Below are positions 47,801-53,980 of a stretch of 64,000 nucleotides of DNA, piece after piece. Below the pieces are notes generated by a model. It was not told where the DNA came from. It did not search any database and saw only the letters and a program-made list of their open reading frames with translations. Made by a program: the position numbers and the translations under genes. The number at the start of each line of letters is the position of its first letter. Position 1 is the first letter of the stretch. This DNA comes from Nocardia caishijiensis NBRC 108228 (lineage in GTDB: Bacteria; Actinomycetota; Actinomycetes; Mycobacteriales; Mycobacteriaceae): positions 248,001 through 312,000 of the forward strand of contig NZ_BDBE01000029.1 in NCBI RefSeq assembly GCF_001612825.1, in the 5' to 3' direction.

Positions 47801-50800
47801 GTACCCAGGCGCGAGCCGGTGTCGACCGTTTCGTCGACGACGGCCGGATCGAGGGTGGCGGCCAGCGCCGCGACCGACGGGTGTTCGAACAGCGTGCGCA
47901 CGGGGATGCGACCACCGACGGCGACGCCGAGGCGGGCGACCAGCCGGGTGGCGACCAGCGAGTTGCCGCCGAGCGCGAAGAAGTCGTCGTCGGCGCCGAT
48001 ATCCTTGCGGCCGAGCACTTCCCCGTAGAGACCGGCGACCAGCTTCTCCGCCGGAGTGGCCGGGGCACGGAAGACCCGGGTGCTGAAATGCGGTGCGGGC
48101 AACGCCTTGCGGTCGAGTTTGCCGCTCGGGTTGAGCGGCAACTCGTCGAGCACGGTGATCGCGGCCGGAACCATATAGGCCGGAAGCGTTTTCGAGACGA
48201 GGGTCAGCAGCCGGTCCGGTTCCGCGGTTCGGCCGGGCGCCGGGACCACATAGGCCACCAGCTGATCGCCGAGTTCGGTCGCGGCGACAACCGCCACCGC
48301 CTGGCTCACGGATTCGTTCGCCAGCAGCGCGGTTTCGATCTCACCGAGTTCGATGCGCTGGCCACGGAACTTCACCTGGAAGTCGACCCGCCCCAGGTAG
48401 TCCAGCCGCTGCGGCGCGCCGCCGGTCGGCCTGCGCCACACCACGAGGTCGCCGGTGCGGTACATGCGGGCACCGCCCGGCGCACCGAAGTCGGCGGCGA
48501 ACGGGTCGGCGACGAACCGGTCGGCGGACAGACCCGGCCGCGCGACATACCCGCGCGCGAGCTGGTCGCCCGCGAGATAGAGCTCACCCGCGACACCCGG
48601 CGGCACCGGACGCAGTCGCTCGTCGAGCACGTAGACGCGAGTGTTCCACTGCGGCAGGCCGATCGGGACCGTCCGCTCCCCCGCCCTTGCGGGCCAGTAG
48701 GTCACCGAGACCGCCGCCTCGGTCGGCCCGTACAGATTGTGCAACCGCGCCGGACACACCTCGGCCATGGCATCGACGGTCTCCGGCGGCAACGCCTCAC
48801 CGATGACGAACACGTCGCGCAGCGTCGACAAGCTGACCGGCTCGGCATCGCCGGTCGGGCCCGGTAGCGGATTGGCGAGGGTCCGCACGGCCCGCAGCGA
48901 CCAGGCGGGCGGCTCGCTCTGCGCGTTCTGGCCGGACGTCGCGGCCAGCGCCGAACGCAACAACCGCTCGCGGGTGACACGGTCCCCGACGGCCCCGGAC
49001 GGCGCCGCGGACGCCGGACCACCCAGCCCATGTGCGGGCGGTGACGTCGAATCATCGACCGACCCGGTGGAATTCCCGGTTCGGCGGGAGAGCGGAGCAC
49101 GCGTCGAGCCGGTCCCCGAGGACTTGTCGCCGCGTACCGACCCGCTCGACGGCGCGGACTCGGTTCCCGGTCGTCCGGCGCGGGCCTGGGCCGCGAACAC
49201 CGTGAGCATCGACGGGACGAAGTCGGTGACGGTGACGCGGTGGGTGTCGATCAGATCGATGAGGTAGGCCGGGTCGCGGTGGCCGTCGGGAGTGGCCAGC
49301 AGCAGGGTGGCGCCGACACGCAGCGGGAGGAAGTAGCCCCAGAGGGACACGTCGAAGGTCGTCGCGGTCTTCTGGAGATAGACGTCGCCCAGCACCAGGG
49401 GGTACTTCGCCAGCATCCACACCAGCTGGTTGTGGATGGCGGCGTGCGAGACCAGCACACCCTTGGGTTTGCCGGTGGAACCGGAGGTGAAGATGACGTA
49501 CGCGGGGTGCTCGGGGCGCAGGGGCGCGCGGAGTTCCTCGGGCCGCACCGGCTCGGTGGACACACCGGTGGTGTCGAGTTCGTCGACCAGCACCACATCG
49601 ATCCCCGACGGCAGGGTGGCCGTGTCGGCGCGCGTGCTCACCACGCAGGCGGGGCGCGCGGTGTCGAGAATGTAGGCGACCCGGTCGGCCGGGTGGTCGG
49701 GGTCGAGCGGCACATAGGCGCCACCGGCGGTGACCACCGCGTACATGCCGATCACCAGCTCAGGCGAGCGGCGGACAGCCAGCCCGACAAGGCTTTCCGG
49801 TCCTACCCCGGCCGCGATCAGCACGCGGGCCAGCGCGTTGACCCGCTCGTCGAACTGCTGATAGGTGAGCTCGGCCCCCTCGTACACCAGGGCGGTGGCC
49901 GACGGATGTGCCTGCACCGCACGGCGATAGGCGTCGAGCATGAGCTCCGGCGCCACGGGGTGCGCGGTGTCGTTCCACGCGACGATGCTCTGATGCCGTT
50001 CGTCGTCGGTGAGCAGGTCGATCTCGGCCACACGCGCCGAAGGCTCGGCGGTGACCGCCGCGAGCAGCCGGGTGAAACGCCCGGCCAGCCGCTCGACGGA
50101 CTCGGCGTCGAACAGATCGGTGGCGTAGGTGAACAGTGCGGCCATCGGTTCGTCCGGATCGGTGCCGGGCACGATGGTCAGCTGCAGATCGAAACGGGCG
50201 ACGGTGCCACCGAATTCGACCGGCGCCACCTCCATGCCGGGCAGCCGCAATGTCGGCAGGTCGAGGTTCTGGAAGAACAGCGCCACCTGGAACAGCGGAT
50301 GATGCGCCTGCGAGCGCACCGGGTCGATCAGTTCGACGAGCCGTTCGAAGGGCAGGTCGGCATGGGCGAACGCGGCCAGATCGGCGCGTTTGGTCGCCCG
50401 CAGCAGCTCGAGGAAGCTCGCGCGCTGATCCACCTGGGTGCGCAGCACGAGGGTGTTGACGAACATGCCGATCAGGTCGTCGAGTTCGCGGGCACCGCGC
50501 CCGGCCACCGGGGTGCCGATGGCGATGTCGTCGGTGTGCGCCATCCGGCTCAGCAGCACCGCGAGTGCGGTGTGCACGACCATGAACTCCGAGGTGCCGG
50601 TGCGTTGGGCCAGGTCGGCGAGGGCGGTGTGCACCGTGGCCGGGATCTGGAAGCCGAATTCCGCACCGCGACCGCTGAACACGGGCGGGCGTGGCCGGTC
50701 GGTCGGCAGGTCGAGACGATCCGGCAGGGCCGTGAGCGTATCGCGCCAGAAGGCGATCTGGGCGGCGGCGAGCGAGCCGGGATCGTCCTCGGCGCCGAGC

Positions 50801-53247
50801 ACTTCGCGATGCCACAGCGTGTAGTCGGCGTACTGCACCGGCAGCGGCGCCCAGCTGGGCCGCGACCGGTTGCGCCGGGCGAGGTAGGCACCGAGCAGGT
50901 CACGCAGCAACGGGGTGATGGAGGCACCGTCGGCGGTGATGTGGTGCAGTGCGATGGCGACGACGTGCTCGCGCGGGCCGAGCTCGGCCAACGCCACCCG
51001 CAGCGGCACCCCGGCCGCCACGTCGAAACCCGTTGCGGCGAATTCGGCCAGCCAGAGCGGCAATTCGTCCTCGGCGAGGGTGTCGACGAGCACCTCGGGC
51101 ACCGCCTCGGCGGCGGGCAGGATCACCTGGTGCCCGACGCCCTCCGCTGCGCCGTCCCCCGTGAACACCGGGTACCAGGTGCGCAGCGATTCGTGTCTGC
51201 CGACCAGATCCGACAACGCCGCGTACAGCGCGTTCGCGTCGAACGGCCCGGTCAGGCGCAGGGCGAACGGGATCGTCTCGGCGGTGGAGTTCGGGTCGAA
51301 CTGGTTGAGGAACCACATCCGCTGTTGCGCGGGCGAGAGCGGAATCAGTTCGGGTCGACCGCGCCGGGTCAGCGGTGCGTGCCCACCGGCACCTTTGAGT
51401 GGTTCGAGCAGCGCGGCGAGTCCCGCGACGGTTGGGCTTTCGAAGACATGTCCGGCGGGCACCCGGGTGGACAGTTCGGCACCGAGCCGGGCAGCGACCC
51501 GGGTGGCGAGCAGGGAGTTGCCGCCGAGGGCGAAGAAGTCGTCGTCGGCGCCGATCGGGTCGGCCGGATGCAGCAGGTCGGTGAAGACCGCCGCCACCAG
51601 CTCTTCCATCGCACCGGATGGCCTGCGGAACTCGGCGGCACGCAGGGTCGGGGCGGGCAGCGCGGCACGATCGAGTTTGCCGACAGGGGTGAGCGGGATG
51701 GTGTCGAGCACCGTGAGCGCGGTCGGCACCATGTGCGCGGGCAGACCCGCCTTGGCGTGGGCGAGCACCGCGTCGACGTCGAGCACGGCACCCGGCGCCG
51801 GGTGCACGTAGGCGGCGAGAATCGTTGTCCCGTTGTCTAGTTCGTGGCCCACGGTCACCGCGAAGTCGACGGCCTCGTGCGCCGTGAGCACGGTGTCGAT
51901 CTCGCCGAGCTCGATGCGGAACCCGCGCACCTTCACCTGGAAGTCGTTGCGCCCCACGAACTCGACGGCACCATCGGGCCGCCTGCGCACCAGGTCGCCG
52001 GTGCGGTACATGCGCCCGCCCGCCGGGTCGAAGGGGTCGGTGACGAACCGCGACGCGGTGAGCGCGGGCCTGCGGTGGTAACCCCGCGCCAGCCCGCTGC
52101 CCGCGATGTAGAGCTCGCCGATCATGCCGTCGGGCACCCGGACCAGGCGTTCGTCGAGCACGTATTCGGTGACCCCGCGCAACGGCGCACCGATGTTCAC
52201 AGTGTCGCCGAGCTCCAGTGGCGCACTGATATTGGTGACGATGGTGGTTTCGGTCGGCCCGTAGCAATCGTGGAAACGGCGGGTGCCGGTGGCCCAGCGG
52301 CGGATCAGGTCCGGCGGACACGCCTCACCGCCGGTGGTGACCACGGCCAGCTCGTCGAGCCCGGTGGGATCGAGAGACGCCAGGGCGGCGGTGGTGATGA
52401 ACATGTGCGTCACCGACTCGCGGCGCAGCACCTCGGCCAACTCGGCGCCACCGAGGATGCCCGCGGGCGCGATCACCATGGTCGCGGCGGCGCCGACGGC
52501 CATCAGCAGTTCCAGCACGGCGGCGTCGAACGACGGCGACGCGAAATGCAATGTGCGCGAGGTGGGTTCGATGCCGTAGTGGGCACGCTGCTCGGCGCAG
52601 TAACCGGCGAGACCGGCGTGGGTCACCACCACACCCTTGGGCAGACCGGTCGACCCCGACGTGTACACCACGTAGGCCGGGTGCGGTAGGCGCAGCGGGC
52701 GTACCCGGTCGGCGAAGGTCACCGGGTCGCCGGAGTGCTCCTCGGCGGCGTGGCGCACCGAGGGATCGTCCAGGCACAACCATTCGACGGTGGCGGGCAG
52801 CCGGTCCACGGCCGCCGACATCGACAGTCCGACCACCGCGCCCGCGTCGGCGAGCATGTGCGACACCCGGGCCAGGGGGTAGTTCGGGTCCACGGGCAGG
52901 AAGGCCGCACCGGCCTTGGTCACCGCCCACATGGCGAGCACCGACTCCGGGGAGCGGCCGATCCCGACGGCGACCACGTCCTCGGGACCGACTCCACGCG
53001 CGATCAACAACCGCGCCAGTCGGTTGGCGCGCTCGTCGAGTTCGCCGTAGGTGAGGCCAACCGGTGCCGACACACCGTCGGACCAGCTCAGCGCCAACCC
53101 GCCCGGGTTGGACTCCACCGCGACGGACAGCAGTTGCGGCAGGGTTTTGCCCCGCTGCCTGGCTCGGGCGCCGGACGCCCGCGACGCCCTGGTCACGACA
53201 GCCCCATCCGATCGCCGGAGTCGACTCGCCGCTGCCCGGTCATGCAC
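35857..53247 (-). CDS. Five-module nonribosomal peptide synthetase with terminal thioesterase
   Basis: 5796 aa. Domain order, approximate residues: A1 35-540, T 578, C 640-1080; A2 1130-1710, T 1763, C 1825-2310; A3 2363-2880, T 2929, C 2990-3440; A4 3483-3945, T 3991 (GGDSI type), E-like 4037-4433, C 4487-4895; A5 4957-5425, T 5476, TE 5543-5793 (GWSLGG). It begins with A and no C, so it must accept the chain from the last C domain of the upstream protein. Condensation motifs are HHITADG, HHIAADA, HHIAADG and HHILIDG. Pocket codes read by eye: A1 DALFTGCIV, A2 DVWDFILVS, A3 DLWTLILVS, A4 DALFIGAIA, A5 DIWHFAWVV; none gives a safe substrate. The E-like domain lacks its catalytic histidines, and A2 has a 120-residue insertion. 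The GTG start is 11 bp after the upstream stop, with GAGG as ribosome site. Product unknown. Confidence 0.93.
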   Translation of the reverse strand: MHDRAAASRLRRSDGAVVTRASRASGARARQRGKTLPQLLSVAVESNPGGLALSWSDGVSAPVGLTYGELDERANRLARLLIARGVGPEDVVAVGIGRSPESVLAMWAVTKAGAAFLPVDPNYPLARVSHMLADAGAVVGLSMSAAVDRLPATVEWLCLDDPSVRHAAEEHSGDPVTFADRVRPLRLPHPAYVVYTSGSTGLPKGVVVTHAGLAGYCAEQRAHYGIEPTSRTLHFASPSFDAAVLELLMAVGAAATMVIAPAGILGGAELAEVLRRESVTHMFITTAALASLDPTGLDELAVVTTGGEACPPDLIRRWATGTRRFHDCYGPTETTIVTNISAPLELGDTVNIGAPLRGVTEYVLDERLVRVPDGMIGELYIAGSGLARGYHRRPALTASRFVTDPFDPAGGRMYRTGDLVRRRPDGAVEFVGRNDFQVKVRGFRIELGEIDTVLTAHEAVDFAVTVGHELDNGTTILAAYVHPAPGAVLDVDAVLAHAKAGLPAHMVPTALTVLDTIPLTPVGKLDRAALPAPTLRAAEFRRPSGAMEELVAAVFTDLLHPADPIGADDDFFALGGNSLLATRVAARLGAELSTRVPAGHVFESPTVAGLAALLEPLKGAGGHAPLTRRGRPELIPLSPAQQRMWFLNQFDPNSTAETIPFALRLTGPFDANALYAALSDLVGRHESLRTWYPVFTGDGAAEGVGHQVILPAAEAVPEVLVDTLAEDELPLWLAEFAATGFDVAAGVPLRVALAELGPREHVVAIALHHITADGASITPLLRDLLGAYLARRNRSRPSWAPLPVQYADYTLWHREVLGAEDDPGSLAAAQIAFWRDTLTALPDRLDLPTDRPRPPVFSGRGAEFGFQIPATVHTALADLAQRTGTSEFMVVHTALAVLLSRMAHTDDIAIGTPVAGRGARELDDLIGMFVNTLVLRTQVDQRASFLELLRATKRADLAAFAHADLPFERLVELIDPVRSQAHHPLFQVALFFQNLDLPTLRLPGMEVAPVEFGGTVARFDLQLTIVPGTDPDEPMAALFTYATDLFDAESVERLAGRFTRLLAAVTAEPSARVAEIDLLTDDERHQSIVAWNDTAHPVAPELMLDAYRRAVQAHPSATALVYEGAELTYQQFDERVNALARVLIAAGVGPESLVGLAVRRSPELVIGMYAVVTAGGAYVPLDPDHPADRVAYILDTARPACVVSTRADTATLPSGIDVVLVDELDTTGVSTEPVRPEELRAPLRPEHPAYVIFTSGSTGKPKGVLVSHAAIHNQLVWMLAKYPLVLGDVYLQKTATTFDVSLWGYFLPLRVGATLLLATPDGHRDPAYLIDLIDTHRVTVTDFVPSMLTVFAAQARAGRPGTESAPSSGSVRGDKSSGTGSTRAPLSRRTGNSTGSVDDSTSPPAHGLGGPASAAPSGAVGDRVTRERLLRSALAATSGQNAQSEPPAWSLRAVRTLANPLPGPTGDAEPVSLSTLRDVFVIGEALPPETVDAMAEVCPARLHNLYGPTEAAVSVTYWPARAGERTVPIGLPQWNTRVYVLDERLRPVPPGVAGELYLAGDQLARGYVARPGLSADRFVADPFAADFGAPGGARMYRTGDLVVWRRPTGGAPQRLDYLGRVDFQVKFRGQRIELGEIETALLANESVSQAVAVVAATELGDQLVAYVVPAPGRTAEPDRLLTLVSKTLPAYMVPAAITVLDELPLNPSGKLDRKALPAPHFSTRVFRAPATPAEKLVAGLYGEVLGRKDIGADDDFFALGGNSLVATRLVARLGVAVGGRIPVRTLFEHPSVAALAATLDPAVVDETVDTGSRLGTLARPAELPLSPAQRRMWFLNRFDQGVTGEGTAAYNLPFALRLTGNLDVAALTTALYDVLARHEVLRTVYPDTGDGPVQRILPADEVDLAITVHRIGEPADPFATTKLPIVHPAGAGSFEGFAGQAPSDARPEPVEELVEAITTLASTAFDVTAEVPLRVRLFDVTGAEPDAPREFVLAVVVHHIAADASSMAPLVRDVTTAYLARAAGHAPDWTGLPVQYADYALWQVDRLGAESDAESLAAQQVAFWRAELSGLPDLLELPADRPRPAVASLAGERMPVRIDAATHAGLARIAGQTGSTVFMVLHTAFAVLLARLAGTADVAVGTPVAGRGERELDDLIGMFVNTVVLRTRYDGGAGFTDLLADQRARDLAAFAAADVPFERLVEVLDPPRSTARHPLFQVGLSFQNVNHASLELPGLRIAPVAADLAVSQFDLHLIVGDGYAEDGTPTGIEGFFTYATDLFDAATVAGFAERLHLLLDAIVREPARVVGDVDLRTAAERESEIVSGAADLAMPTGTLADLAAGARPEAIALVADLPEGRLELTYAEFEARVNRLARHLISLGVGPETLVALALPRSVDLVVAMYAVARSGGAYLPIDPDQPADRTDYILHTAAPICVLTNGFRTDAAPVVRVDHPAVQSADPAPVTDADRRAPLRPENTAYVIFTSGSTGRPKGVAVPHAAVVNQLQWLRAEFATTEADAFLLKTPATFDLSVWEFWSAAVCGGRLVIAAPDGHRDPAYLDALVADANVTTLTAVPSLLDALVGYWEASAPPLRRVLAIGETLPAALAQRLLNALPDTRIDNLYGPTEAAVSITDHRVSAADTETVPIGTPEWNSRVYVLDERLRPVPPGVRGELYLGGVQLARGYLRKPALTAERFLADPFQPGARMYRTGDLVARRSADDALNYLGRTDFQVKVRGFRVEPGEVESALLALPEVAQAAVLARSDSHYGDRLVAYLVPTTHTDPDRTAAAERAGTDPVARTGATVGTAASENVAHEEAPGAPEGVSRNRRGVAGGAVARPELDVAQVKSALRAKLPAYLVPEAFVVLEALPRTVNGKLDRHALPAPVFEAAAFRAPSTPTEQLIAGVYADILGADEVGADDDFFALGGNSLLATRAAARIGDAVNRAVGVRLLFEAPTVGELALRVHRADELSAARPVAGPRPTRVPLSLAQQRMWLLNQLDPDATVYNIPAAIRLTGTLDLPALQAAVRDLFTRHEVLRTRYPAAPPASGTAGEATAAPLGPVQEVLAPGAVDLDLTPVPVTADDVLAEVRCTASTGFDVTTAPPVRLRLLRLRADEHVLVFVAHHIAADGFSMGPLTRDLVLAYTARTSGAAPAWTPLPLQYADYAVWQRNTLGDEADPASTAAGQLAYWTTELADLPDEIDLPTDRPRPALQSFAGATTVFEIDADLHAGVAALARREGVTVFMVVQAALATLLARLSGTDDVAIGTPIAGRGARELDDLVGMFVNTLVLRSRIAGDEPFTALLAVTRDTDLRAFAHADVPFERVVEAVRPARSTSRHPLFQVALSFENLAPVTVDLPGLTVRALDARTADAKFDLLLTVREQQRNSGMVAEFTYATDLFDESTVRTLGARFTRLLTAVTADPTVPVGDITLLDDQELGAQTTFAGPSAAPAKTLAQLMDDAVRANPSGIALRGDGRGFTYTDLDAAANQLARALVARGAGPEVPVAVAIRRSVESVLAVWAITRTGAMIVPIDPGYPVDRIAHMVADSGATLGVTLAAELGELPPLPAAGGWVALDDRAFTAEVAANPGVALREIELLGTARPEHGAYMIYTSGSTGLPKGVVVTHAGVANFRAEQVDRYRLDKSTRALAFASPSFDAAMLELLLAVGGSGTLVVAPADSVGGTDLAELIRTEGVTHAFLTPTVLATLEPEGLPDLRVLIVGGEHLPADLAARWDALPNRHLHNAYGPTEATIAATISAPLRGADVHMGGPIRGVRALILDPRLHPVPEGTTGELYVGGVQLARGYHQRPSLTAARFVADPHGPAGARLYRTGDLVRRRGDVLEFVGRNDFQVKIRGLRIELGEIDAVLAAAPGVGWVTTLGRDNGAGSTMLVSYAHGTDLDPAELTATATAALPDYMVPAAIVVLDDLPLTPSGKLDRAALPDPVLHRREFRAPRSSAERAVARVIGEVLGHDRVGLDDDFFALGGDSITAIQVVSRAADAGVTLRPRDLFAARTVAALAERAQLTAEATTRTGALPLTATAAQLLEAGERAVEPRALLLDVPADCPDEAVAAVAAAVMNQHPMLWAVLDRTEADPVLRIPAPEERTGGAFRRLATEDGEASLPVDDIVGAAAAALDPDEGRNIHFILTGDSPSTLIVVANALVLDEVSWRAVVDQLTTAWSRRRHAAPSAPDAGLGDLIRLLADYPSSPAARAEREYWHRAVRARTADSGDLRQRRRVSLTITGEGTAAVGTVAEAYRATVDEVLLTAAALASQTAADTAAVRAIGGIVRLRADQRVLARYDADNVVGGFTTDYPLALRLDGVDLADALVGGPAAGTALSQIKELCRTVPARGAGFGLLRYLDTDHADTVRTVDRGRFAVRLRDLRPARVHTDVAVDDLVLVLTVDATDDGMVARFDYAASVLDADAVKSFAEHWIRALGGLAEHGLRPDAGGFTPSDFGLVRLGQTELDRLVRRYPLLGDIWPVTPLQSGMLFHALLAENSVDPYITQFVLELDPAVDTDRLHTAAQTVLDRHDNLRVAFVTDPSGTPLQVVLDDVDVPWQVIDADDTTYERIRNADLAKHFDMATAPQLRFTLVRTPRHAHLLVTSHHILIDGWSMPLLLQELLAAYTVGRTRRLPKPVPYRDYLAWLTEQDLDAARQAWRGALAGLAEPTPLAPVDQGREIASGTGETGFALTPSDTAALTRLAADLGVTVNTVVQAAWGLLIARLVDRDDVVFGATVSGRPAALPGVERMVGLFLNAIPVRVRVRPDHTVAELLRALQDEQAALFDYHYLGLGEIQEIVGVDALFDSLVVFESFPVDRAAIDRAATGSATVTGLDATNGTHYPLTVQVVAGERLRVSVKYLRDVFDAYAAHVLAQRFSLLLARFTADPKARLGALDVLLADEHGTLSALNATDAPELLDEATLLSLFDAQVARTPDAVAVIDGTNTYTYAQFDARSRKLAGALSALGAGPEVLIAIAMRRGIDLLTTVYAVLRTGAAYVPVDPDHPAERTERVLATAAPLCVLTTTGTGFQSGTKVVEIDTLAPASAPLAVPAPDNLAYVIHTSGSTGKPKGVMLTHRQLVAQFRWAQRTHLHSPGDVVLHKTPVTFDISTWELLWPLQTGAAVVIARPDGHRDADYLAEVITEHSVTTVHFVPSMLDAFLTDRRAGELPSLRRVFAAGEALSAPTAQRFGAVLPGADLVNWYGPAEATVVTSTEVTPGEHISIGTPVANTRVHVLDRHLRPVPPGTAGELYLEGVQLARGYLAAPALTAERFVAHPGGGRLYRTGDVVRLGAEGTLEYLGRSDFQVKLRGQRIELGEVEAVLRGHPAVRHAAVALVSGPTGDRLVGYVVPVETRAGIAGAAAPAAGYSIESGAAAPVFDEAELLSYARTALPSYMVPATLVVLAALPLNASGKLDRKALPAPTATTRPYRPPTTPLQRAVAEVFAEVLGAGKVGLDDDFFELGGNSLVATKAISRLRTRVGADVRVQWFFNDATVAALAERIDATQTGSGDYDLESDDALGVLLPIRNRVPHGTEAGGPLFCVHPMYGLAWCYAGLAQYIPARRPIFGLQSPALSESGYLPGTLAEMARRYVTEIKAVQPQGPYRLMGWSLGGVLAHAVATELQAVGEQVSMLAMLDSHPDIDVPDFHTAVRDALAELGVDLSAAVATTGVRELSDEALAALHAIIPANMAVLTPERVRRIYRSAVRSAELIAEHRPAVFRGRLEYFSALGHERAAANWARYVDGEIRDRPIAVVHDQMTSPQALAEIGPRLAELLDAGDRASGVR
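39950..41140 (-). other. Degenerate epimerization-like domain inside the 5796-aa NRPS
   Basis: About 400 residues between a GGDSI-type T domain and a condensation domain of the kind that follows E domains (TPLQSGMLFHAL). Typical E parts remain (DEVSWRAVVDQL, VGGFTTDYPLALRL, GFGLLRYLDT), but the HHxxxD catalytic motif reads ANALVLDEVSW (40730-40762): both His are gone. Probably inactive or altered. Confidence 0.75.
48830..49190 (-). other. 120-residue low-complexity insertion in adenylation domain A2
   Basis: Between the blocks VPSMLTVFAA and LRDVFVIGEALPP, which are normally about 15-20 residues apart, lies a Ser/Gly/Thr/Arg/Pro-rich segment (for example GSVRGDKSSGTGSTRAPLSR). The reading frame is open throughout and both flanks are intact, so it reads as an in-frame disordered insertion rather than a frameshift. 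Confidence 0.75.
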
Positions 53248-53258
53248 GCACCTCGTAC

Positions 53259-53980
53259 CTATCCATCCATCCCAGCCACCGCACGCCGCTGCTGCGACCG
53301 ACCGGCGGTGCCGATCATCTCACTCAACGCGACGATCGTCGCACCGGCACCTTCCCCTGGTTCGGCGACGGCGACCGCCGATTCGGTGAACACATGGCTC
53401 ACCTCGTCGGCGCCGTCGTCACCGGAGCCGAGAACGACCGCCGCACCGGCGATTCCGGCGGCAACCAGTTCGAGCACCCCGGCCACCGAATCCGGCCTGC
53501 CCGCCGTGCGGGTCCGCGATTCGAAGTTCAGGCCCGTTCGCTGCGCGACCCGCTCGGCCGCGCCTGCCAGTTCGTCGTAGTCCAGCACCCGGCCACCGCC
53601 GACGAAGGCCACGTCGTCGCCGCGCAGGGCGCGGGTGCGGTGGGCGTAGCCGATGGGGCGTGGCGACTCGGCGGCCAGCTCGGCACGAAGGGCCGGGTCG
53701 GCCAGGTCGTACCAGTCCAGACCGTCGGGCGGGTCGAGGATGTCGAGACTCAGTCCCAGCTTCACCTCCAGCCCCTCGGGCAGCGGCGCGTCGATGGTGA
53801 TCAGCGGTACCACCGCCGCACCGGCCTTGAGCACCGCCCACACGGCGATCGCCGACTCGGCGCCCCGGTCGAGTCGGATCGCGACACCGTTGCCCGGTCC
53901 CGCACCGCGCGCGATCAGCGATCGCGCCAATTGTGATGAGCGGGCGTCGAACTGGTGGTAGCTGAGCTCGGCGTCGCCCA
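53259..53980 (-). other. Remnant adenylation domain at the C-terminus of the 2461-aa NRPS
   Basis: The first adenylation blocks are recognisable (LSYHQFDARSSQLARSLIAR, VWAVLKAGAAVVPL), but where YTSGSTGxPKG should be the protein reads GDDVAFVGGGRVLDYDEL. Everything after it (substrate pocket, YGPTE, TGD, hinge, Lys) is missing. It cannot activate an amino acid. It may be a relic of gene fission or now a docking segment for the next synthetase. Confidence 0.8.

Noticed and set aside
53240..53262. Possible frameshift splitting one giant NRPS gene into two at the 2461/5796-aa junction
   Set aside because: The downstream protein has a complete A domain of its own and a ribosome site before its GTG. 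Joining the frames would give a dead A plus a live A, so the break is real gene structure.
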